The translations under genes were made by a program, and so were the position numbers. From Bacteroidales bacterium (GTDB lineage: Bacteria; Bacteroidota; Bacteroidia; Bacteroidales; VadinHA17), in the NCBI GenBank assembly GCA_003518245.1, contig DOZA01000007.1, positions 303 to 5,310 of the forward strand: DNA of 5,008 nt, read 5' to 3'. Position 1 is the first letter of the stretch; each line of letters opens with the position of its first letter. Shown here in pieces: positions 1-5,008 of the stretch. A model generated the notes under the pieces. It did not search any database, was not told where the DNA came from, and saw only the letters and a list, made by a program, of their open reading frames with translations.

Positions 1-2
1 AC

Positions 3-152
3 CGTCAGCCCAATGTGCTTTTCATCGCCGTCGATGATCTTCGGACAGAACTGGGATGTTATGGCAATAATGCCATAAAGAGCTAGAATATCGACCAGCT
101 GGCAAGGCAAGGTATTGTTTTCAACCGGGCATATTGCCAGCAGCCCATTTGT
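3..152 (+). pseudogene. N-terminal part of sulfatase, interrupted by in-frame TAG
   Basis: Reading from base 3, the window opens inside a sulfatase N-terminal core: R-Q-P-N-V-L-F-I-A-V-D-D-L-R, then a G-C-Y-G-N segment. The paired Asp codons at 33-38 match the first two metal ligands of type I (S1) sulfatases. The frame then meets TAG at 84-86, in the place where relatives usually read (S/T)-P-N-I-D. After the stop the same frame continues without shift as N-I-D-Q-L-A and Y-C-Q-Q-P-I-C, reaching the nucleophile Cys codon at 150-152. Homology on both sides in one frame indicates a nonsense substitution rather than a frameshift. The true start and any signal peptide lie left of the window. This segment belongs to the same gene as the open part that follows. 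A base-call error is a real alternative to a genuine pseudogene. Confidence 0.75.
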
Positions 153-1421
153 ATGTCATCCAGGGCCAGTTTAATGAGTGGTTTGCGGCCGGATACACTG
201 ATGATTTACAACACCGGATCATTAAATGAATTGGCCCCTGGTGTGTTGACCCTCAACCAGCATTTTGAAAACAATGGTTACCAGATCTGGGCCTCCGGTA
301 AGATTTACCATCATAGAATAGATTACCAGGTACAATGGGGAGAAAACTGGGTAATTCCCGAAACTGCGGAACAGGGCAGGGGTTACTTATCGCAGGAGGC
401 CATTAAAATCGTGGAGGATTACGATGCTTACTACCGGGAACAAAGAGGCGGGCCAGGCGGTGGCCGGGGACCCGCATATGAGTCGCCTGATGTGCCCGAT
501 AACGCCTATCATGACGGCATGATGACGGATCTTGCCATTGATCAGTTAGCCGAATACAAGTCCAGTGATAAACCATTCTTTATGGCAGTCGGGTACAAAA
601 AACCACATCTGCCTTTCAATGCACCGAAAAAGTACTGGGATCTTTATAATGTAAATGAAATTGAAATGGCGGATAATCCCTATATACCCAAGGATGTCAG
701 CCAGTATTTCAATTATAATTTCGGCGAGTTGAGAAACTATGCAGGCATACCCAAAGGGAGGGAACCATTCAGCGATACCCTTTCCAGGGTCCTTAAGCAT
801 GGATATTATGCCTGTGTTTCTTACATCGATGCACAGATCGGCAGACTGCTTGAGGGATTGAAAGAGAACGGCCTGGAGGGCAATACCATTGTGATACTCT
901 GGGGGGATCATGGCTGGAAGCTGGGAGAGCATGGCATGTGGTGCAAGCACACCCAGTTTGAACTGGACAGCCATGTGCCATTGTTGCTGAAAGTTCCGGG
1001 ACAGAAGGGATTGGTGAAAACGGATGCTTTTGTGGAGTTTGTGGATATTTATCCGACACTTTGTGAACTTGCGGGACTGAAACTGCCCGGCCATTTGCAG
1101 GGCAGGAGTTTTGCTCCACTTGTTGAGGATCCCGGCAGGCCCTGGAAGGAAGGAGCCATTACAGTCTGGCCCCTGAACCGGAATGATCCTGAAAGAGTGG
1201 TAATGGGTTACGCCATACAGACAGACCGGTACCGCTACACGGAATGGATCAAGGGGAATACGGGCGAACTGATGGCCCGGGACCTGTTTGACCATGAAGT
1301 TGATCCTGATGAAAATGTGAATATTTCCAACCTTCCTGAGAACGCTGATCTCATCGACCGGTTGAGCGGCATGCTGGACAGGGGAAAGGGATGGAGAACC
1401 ATACAGGCGGATCTTAACTAA
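153..1421 (+). CDS. Iduronate-2-sulfatase-like sulfatase (S1 family), body of an interrupted gene
   Basis: This is the main body of a sulfatase expected to hydrolyse sulfate esters on uronic acids or related sugars in the periplasm. Numbered from ATG 153, visible family marks are S-R-A-S-L-M-S-G at the start (rest of the active-site signature), K-K-P-H-L-P-F around residues 149-155, G-D-H-G with Asp252/His253 (second metal-binding pair), G-E-H with His260, and Lys265-His266. The C-terminal part has the iduronate-2-sulfatase style G-R-S-F-A-P-L, Y-R-Y-T-E-W and D-L-F-D-H-E-V-D-P-D-E-N-V-N. ATG 153 is the first ordinary start after the upstream TAG, but it falls one codon after the catalytic Cys, so a protein made from it should be inactive. 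The real gene extends upstream through base 3 and out of the window. The lyase-like gene begins 17 bases after the TAA, which suggests one operon. Family assignment is firm; the exact substrate is not known. Confidence 0.85.
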   Translation: MSSRASLMSGLRPDTLMIYNTGSLNELAPGVLTLNQHFENNGYQIWASGKIYHHRIDYQVQWGENWVIPETAEQGRGYLSQEAIKIVEDYDAYYREQRGGPGGGRGPAYESPDVPDNAYHDGMMTDLAIDQLAEYKSSDKPFFMAVGYKKPHLPFNAPKKYWDLYNVNEIEMADNPYIPKDVSQYFNYNFGELRNYAGIPKGREPFSDTLSRVLKHGYYACVSYIDAQIGRLLEGLKENGLEGNTIVILWGDHGWKLGEHGMWCKHTQFELDSHVPLLLKVPGQKGLVKTDAFVEFVDIYPTLCELAGLKLPGHLQGRSFAPLVEDPGRPWKEGAITVWPLNRNDPERVVMGYAIQTDRYRYTEWIKGNTGELMARDLFDHEVDPDENVNISNLPENADLIDRLSGMLDRGKGWRTIQADLN

Positions 1422-1438
1422 AGCAATTCATCCTGAAT

Positions 1439-4162
1439 ATGACTCTGCTATATCGATCCTTTTCAATCGTATGTTTCCTGATGTTCATTCTTACGCGGGC
1501 GGGCAGCCAGGATCATCCCAGGATACTGGTTACTAATGATGACAAACCGGCTGTATTATCAAAAATCGAAAACAATACCTGGGCGAAAGAGCTATATGGC
1601 AAAATGTTGGAGAAGATCGAACCTATTGCTGAAAGACATGCAAGGCAGCCGGACTGGATTCTTTCGAGATACCAGATGTACAGGGTTCCAGGCAAGCATT
1701 ACACTGATTTTTATACAGACAGAGGTGGTGCCGCATTAATAACAATGGAAGGGAATGCACCTGTTCCAACGATACGGGGTACCACGCATAAGAGACCACC
1801 GCTCGATCCGGAAGGTTTCCGATTCAGGGTCCCTGAACTGGAAGAATTTCCTGTTAATGATACTGCTTACGAAATGTTCCTGCAATCCACTGCACCATCG
1901 GGAAAATGGTACTGGACAGATCCCCAGACAATCGTAGGTGGTATTAATGGAGCAATCAATACAATCTGCCTGGAATCTGCAATTATTTACTGGCTTACAG
2001 GTGAAGAGAAATACGCCAGGCTGGCCAGTGACATCATTATCCAGTGGGTAAATGGTGCGTATTCCCAAAATCCTTATCAGGGTGCCTGCAGGGATGGTTT
2101 TTTCGCAGTTCAATCCTTAAGTGATCTGGCATATTCAACATTGCCACTCGCTTTTGATTTTCTGTATGACTATCTGAAAAAAAATGAAGCACCTCTTGAT
2201 AAATTTAATAGCGTTTTTGAGAGATTAACCCAAACACAACTTGAACGCGGGTTTTGGAATAGCAACTGGTTTGCAGCACAAAGCCCTACTTACATTTATA
2301 GTGCTCTCGCTATATCAGACAAAGAAAAACGTGATGAGTATTTACACTACTTTATGTATGAAGACAAAATAAGCGGCAGTTGTGGACGGCTCTCGCTTAA
2401 ATCAACATGCAAGCGTTGGCTGACTCCGGACGGGCACTGGAAAGAGCCAGGTGGTTACCACAATTTCCCCGTAGGGAATATATTGCGTGCCTCTGTCGCT
2501 GCTGAAAAAAATGGATATAAAGTGTTTACAGAGTTTCCCACGCTTTACCAGGCATCTTATGCCATGATGAGATATTTATTCCCGAACAACAAGGTAATGG
2601 CTTTTGGTGATACAAGAAGGGGAGGCATGGACCCCAGTCACCTTGAGATAGCCATAACCATGGCAGACAAATGCAATGACCCTGTTCTGCCTACGCTTGT
2701 TACCGTGATGGAAAAGTTGATGGAGCATGGATACAAAAGAGAAAATTCAGGTTGGTTTGGTCTGTTAAGTAACATGGGCGAATTGCCAGCAATTGAAAAT
2801 GCTAATATTGAACTTCCGAGAACAGGTACCCTGGATTTTGCAAAATGTTTTTACCAGCGGAATGGTATTGACCTGACTAACGGAATGATGTGTTATTTGC
2901 AGGGTGCAACTTACAATCATAATCACTGCAATGGAATTAGCATGGAACTGTATGGCCAGGGTATGGTCCTTGGTAATGATCCCGGAATCGGAGGGCATTA
3001 TGATACCAAAGTTCATATTAATTACTATGCATTATTTGCTGCACATAATACGGTTATAGCAGCTGGAAAATCGGGTCCGACAAGGGCATTCAATGGTGGT
3101 GGCGGAAGCAAACCCATGGGAACAATTGAATTGAATGTTATGGAACCATTGCCCGACCAAACTGCAGTTAGCCCCTATTGCTCATTTACCTCGGTCAATT
3201 ACCTTGAACCATCAACCAATACAAATCAGAAAAGAACACTGGCTTTAATTCGTACTTCAGAACACACAGGGTATTATGTAGATATTTTTCATTCAGACAA
3301 CAAAGATAAAAATGAATACCTGTATCACAATCTGGGAAACAGTATAAGTATTTTTGACAAAGAAAACAATCCTGTTCCGATGCATCAGACAAATGAATTA
3401 TCGGAACATGTAGATGGATACGGGCCGGGATACAAGCTTTTCGAGGACAAACTCACCACAAAAAGCTATGTTAATTATGTTAAGGCACAATTCTGTCTGA
3501 ATGTAGAAGGCAAGGAGGATATTTTCATGGATATGAATATTGCAGGTGGATCAGACAGAGAGTACTTCACAGCCATGGCCCCCAAAAGTTATACCGCACC
3601 CGCAGCGTACCGGCTTTTGCCAAACCCGGTCGCCATAGTCCGTCAAAATGGAAATGCATGGAAAAATCCCTTTATGGTGGTATATGAGTCATACACCGGC
3701 GAGAATAACAATACCATTAATACGGTTACCGGGGAATCTGATGGTGAAACAAGTGTTTTAAATGTTGAAAGTGAAAATGGTAAACAGACAATCATTCAAT
3801 CTTTTTCGAAAAAAGCATGGCAAAATGAAAATGAATTATTCGCCGGGCATTTTGGTGTGATTTCCTACATGAACAATGATCTTTCTTACCTGTATATGGG
3901 TGATGGAACAAAAATATCCTCAGGAAAATATTCGATAGAGGCAAAAGACAAAAAGAATATAAATGCAAATATGGAGATTAAGGAGGATGCAATAATTATA
4001 TCATCAAATCAGGATGCCATTATCTGCCTGCCTTTTAGCGATGATGGAAAAATTATTTATGAAGCCAATGGAGAAAGAAATGAACTTAAAGCTAAAAAGG
4101 CCAACAATAACTTATGGGTGATTGAGTTGCCACCGGTCATGAATGGGATTCTCTATAAATAA
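1439..4162 (+). CDS. Large secreted heparinase II/III-type polysaccharide lyase-like protein
   Basis: This 907-residue protein is probably a uronate-polysaccharide lyase cleaving by beta-elimination outside the cytoplasm. Residues 1-24 form a Sec signal peptide: Arg6, a hydrophobic stretch S-I-V-C-F-L-M-F-I-L, and a likely cut at A-G-S|Q. There is no lipobox. An alpha-helical region (about 150-440) resembles the alpha/alpha toroid of heparinase II/III proteins, with N-S-N-W-F-A-A at 274-280 and D-G-H-W-x-E-x-x-x-Y-H at 331-341. Tyr340 is the candidate catalytic Tyr, comparable to the D-G-x-x-x-E-G-P-x-Y element of the family. A beta-sandwich follows, with N-H-N-H-C-N-G at 493-499 (His494 and His496 are candidate catalytic or metal-site residues) and H-N-T at 536-538. 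The last 130 or so residues look like a smaller beta domain. The ATG lies 17 bases after the sulfatase stop and lacks a clear Shine-Dalgarno, as is common in Bacteroidota. Ulvan, glucuronan, alginate and glycosaminoglycan lyases share this fold, so the substrate is open. Confidence 0.8.
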   Translation: MTLLYRSFSIVCFLMFILTRAGSQDHPRILVTNDDKPAVLSKIENNTWAKELYGKMLEKIEPIAERHARQPDWILSRYQMYRVPGKHYTDFYTDRGGAALITMEGNAPVPTIRGTTHKRPPLDPEGFRFRVPELEEFPVNDTAYEMFLQSTAPSGKWYWTDPQTIVGGINGAINTICLESAIIYWLTGEEKYARLASDIIIQWVNGAYSQNPYQGACRDGFFAVQSLSDLAYSTLPLAFDFLYDYLKKNEAPLDKFNSVFERLTQTQLERGFWNSNWFAAQSPTYIYSALAISDKEKRDEYLHYFMYEDKISGSCGRLSLKSTCKRWLTPDGHWKEPGGYHNFPVGNILRASVAAEKNGYKVFTEFPTLYQASYAMMRYLFPNNKVMAFGDTRRGGMDPSHLEIAITMADKCNDPVLPTLVTVMEKLMEHGYKRENSGWFGLLSNMGELPAIENANIELPRTGTLDFAKCFYQRNGIDLTNGMMCYLQGATYNHNHCNGISMELYGQGMVLGNDPGIGGHYDTKVHINYYALFAAHNTVIAAGKSGPTRAFNGGGGSKPMGTIELNVMEPLPDQTAVSPYCSFTSVNYLEPSTNTNQKRTLALIRTSEHTGYYVDIFHSDNKDKNEYLYHNLGNSISIFDKENNPVPMHQTNELSEHVDGYGPGYKLFEDKLTTKSYVNYVKAQFCLNVEGKEDIFMDMNIAGGSDREYFTAMAPKSYTAPAAYRLLPNPVAIVRQNGNAWKNPFMVVYESYTGENNNTINTVTGESDGETSVLNVESENGKQTIIQSFSKKAWQNENELFAGHFGVISYMNNDLSYLYMGDGTKISSGKYSIEAKDKKNINANMEIKEDAIIISSNQDAIICLPFSDDGKIIYEANGERNELKAKKANNNLWVIELPPVMNGILYK

Positions 4163-4202
4163 TAATTAGGATTTGCTTACCGAACCAATAGGATCTAAAA
4201 TT
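4163..4202 (+). other. Short intergenic gap and start region of the second lyase-like gene
   Basis: The 40 bases between the two lyase-like genes show no GC-rich hairpin followed by a T run, so no intrinsic terminator, and no Shine-Dalgarno. The reading frame of the downstream gene is closed by TAG at 4167-4169. Possible starts after that stop are TTG 4173, ATT 4200 and TTG 4203. An A-rich leader (c-t-a-a-a-a-t-t) directly precedes TTG 4203, which fits A/T-rich initiation regions in Bacteroidota. The gap suggests transcription continues from the upstream gene. Confidence 0.4.
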
Positions 4203-5008
4203 TTGAAAACTAAAAGCATTCCTGCTGCAATAGCCATTATTTTGCGATTCAGCCAGATATTTGGCTCTTCAAATCTGAGTGCTCAAACGCTGGATAATCA
4301 TGAAAGGCAGCCGGTTAAGCTCGGAAATCCAATATCGGCGGCGTATCTCCAAAAGAATTTGAGCAAACAATCACCCCGGCTTGTCCTGAACAAAAAGATC
4401 GAAGAAAATCTGAGGGAAAAACTAAAAACAGATCCCGTTATCCAGAACGTTTACAAAGCCATAAAACTAAATGCCGAAAGTGTTTTTGAGAAATCGATAA
4501 TTAACCTGGATATTCTTCTGGAACAAAGATCCCAGGACAACCAGCTTGACATATCAAGGGACCTGCTTCACCGGATAAACATGCTTGCCATGGTTTACCG
4601 GATTGAAAAAGATCCCCGGATGCTGAAGCGAATTAATGAAGAGGTGATTGCTGCCTGTAATTTTCCTACCTGGAATCCCCGGCACTTTCTTGATGTCGGT
4701 GAAATGTCACTTGCCATAGCCTTGGCCATTGACTGGACAGCCGGTGATCTGCCAAAATCTACAGTTGATCTGGCAAAGAAATCCCTGATAGAAAAAGGAA
4801 TAAAGCCGAGCTGGCCCGCGAATGGGAAAAATCCCGGATGGGCTTATGGCAATAATAACTGGAACCAGGTTTGTCATGGCGGAATGGTTGCTGCTTCGAT
4901 AGCTGTAGCCGAAATTGAACCTGAATTGGCGGCTAAAACAATTCACAGGGCCATTGACGGGATGGTCTATGCTCTGGCTGAATATGGTCCCGATGGGGTA
5001 TACCCTGA
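4203..5008 (+). CDS. Heparinase II/III family protein, N-terminal part, runs off the right edge
   Basis: An open frame with no stop runs to the window end, giving 268 full codons plus two bases (GA). It has no ATG near its 5' end, so TTG 4203 is chosen because it yields a good signal peptide: K-T-K, a hydrophobic core (A-A-I-A-I-I-L), and a likely cut at L-S-A|Q near residue 28. The rest matches the helical toroid of heparinase II/III-type proteins: L-L-H-R-I-N-M-L-A-M-V-Y-R, then a F-P-T-W-N-P-R-H-F-L-D block with Trp157 and His161, G-E-M-S-L-A-I-A, and N-N-N-W-N-Q-V-C-H-G-G-M at 217-228. The last residues, Y-G-P-D-G-V-Y-P, are the start of the D-G-x-Y-x-E-G-P-G-Y catalytic element. The trailing GA would fit the Glu codon, and the catalytic Tyr should lie just beyond the edge. 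It differs clearly from the 907-residue neighbour, so it is not a simple recent duplicate. The probable role is a secreted lyase in the same degradation pathway. Confidence 0.8.
   Translation, partial: MKTKSIPAAIAIILRFSQIFGSSNLSAQTLDNHERQPVKLGNPISAAYLQKNLSKQSPRLVLNKKIEENLREKLKTDPVIQNVYKAIKLNAESVFEKSIINLDILLEQRSQDNQLDISRDLLHRINMLAMVYRIEKDPRMLKRINEEVIAACNFPTWNPRHFLDVGEMSLAIALAIDWTAGDLPKSTVDLAKKSLIEKGIKPSWPANGKNPGWAYGNNNWNQVCHGGMVAASIAVAEIEPELAAKTIHRAIDGMVYALAEYGPDGVYP

Noticed and set aside
84..86. Recoding of TAG as an amino acid (for example pyrrolysine or a reassigned amber codon).
   Set aside because: No other internal TAG occurs in the genes seen, no special context or structure is evident, and a nonsense mutation or base-call error is simpler.
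546..1295. Long open frame of 249 codons on the minus strand inside the sulfatase.
   Set aside because: It lies antisense to a gene with strong family motifs, and its translation is Cys-, His- and Pro-rich with no recognisable domain; it is a shadow of the sulfatase.
4163..4202. Bacteroidota-type promoter (TAnnTTTG) at T-A-G-G-A-T-T-T-G, 4167-4175.
   Set aside because: The spacing between TA and TTTG is off by one and no matching -33 TTTG box was found at a proper distance.
4197..4204. Palindrome aaaatttt before the second lyase-like gene as a terminator or operator.
   Set aside because: It is too short and purely A/T, with no loop, GC stem or T run; expected by chance in this composition.
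4707..4946. Minus-strand open frame of 79 codons near the right edge.
   Set aside because: It is antisense to the well-supported heparinase II/III-type gene starting at 4203, and its translation shows no domain.

Overview
The window carries three consecutive plus-strand genes for breaking down a sulfated, uronic-acid-containing polysaccharide: a sulfatase of the iduronate-2-sulfatase type, a 907-residue heparinase II/III-type protein, and the first 268 codons of a second heparinase II/III-type protein that runs off the right edge. The probable host is a member of Bacteroidota. The pointers are Sec signal peptides ending at A-x-x|Q-type cleavage sites, weak or absent Shine-Dalgarno sequences, tight same-strand packing, and a sulfatase plus lyase pairing typical of polysaccharide utilization loci. 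Other sulfatase-rich phyla such as Kiritimatiellota or Planctomycetota cannot be excluded from sequence alone.

Layout: 3-1421 is the sulfatase reading frame. It enters from the left edge already inside the mature domain and is interrupted by an in-frame TAG at 84-86, just upstream of the catalytic Cys codon (150-152). Beyond the stop, the first ordinary start codon is ATG 153, one codon after that Cys, so a protein made from it would lack the nucleophile and the first metal-binding Asp pair. A 17-base gap leads to the large lyase-like gene (1439-4162). A 40-base gap leads to the second lyase-like gene, best started at TTG 4203. That gene has no ATG near its 5' end and no stop in the window, so it is easily missed. 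No RNA gene, mobile element, CRISPR array or convincing terminator was seen, and no stretch over 300 bases lacks a gene.

How the genes fit together (inference): the lyase-like proteins would cut uronate-containing chains by beta-elimination in the periplasm or at the cell surface, and the sulfatase would remove sulfate from uronate or a neighbouring sugar. Plausible substrates are ulvan-like algal polysaccharides or glycosaminoglycans; the sequence does not decide between them. The most notable observation is the broken, and also atypical (C-M-S-S-R), active-site region of the sulfatase, which suggests recent inactivation or a sequencing error. No clearly new system is visible here.
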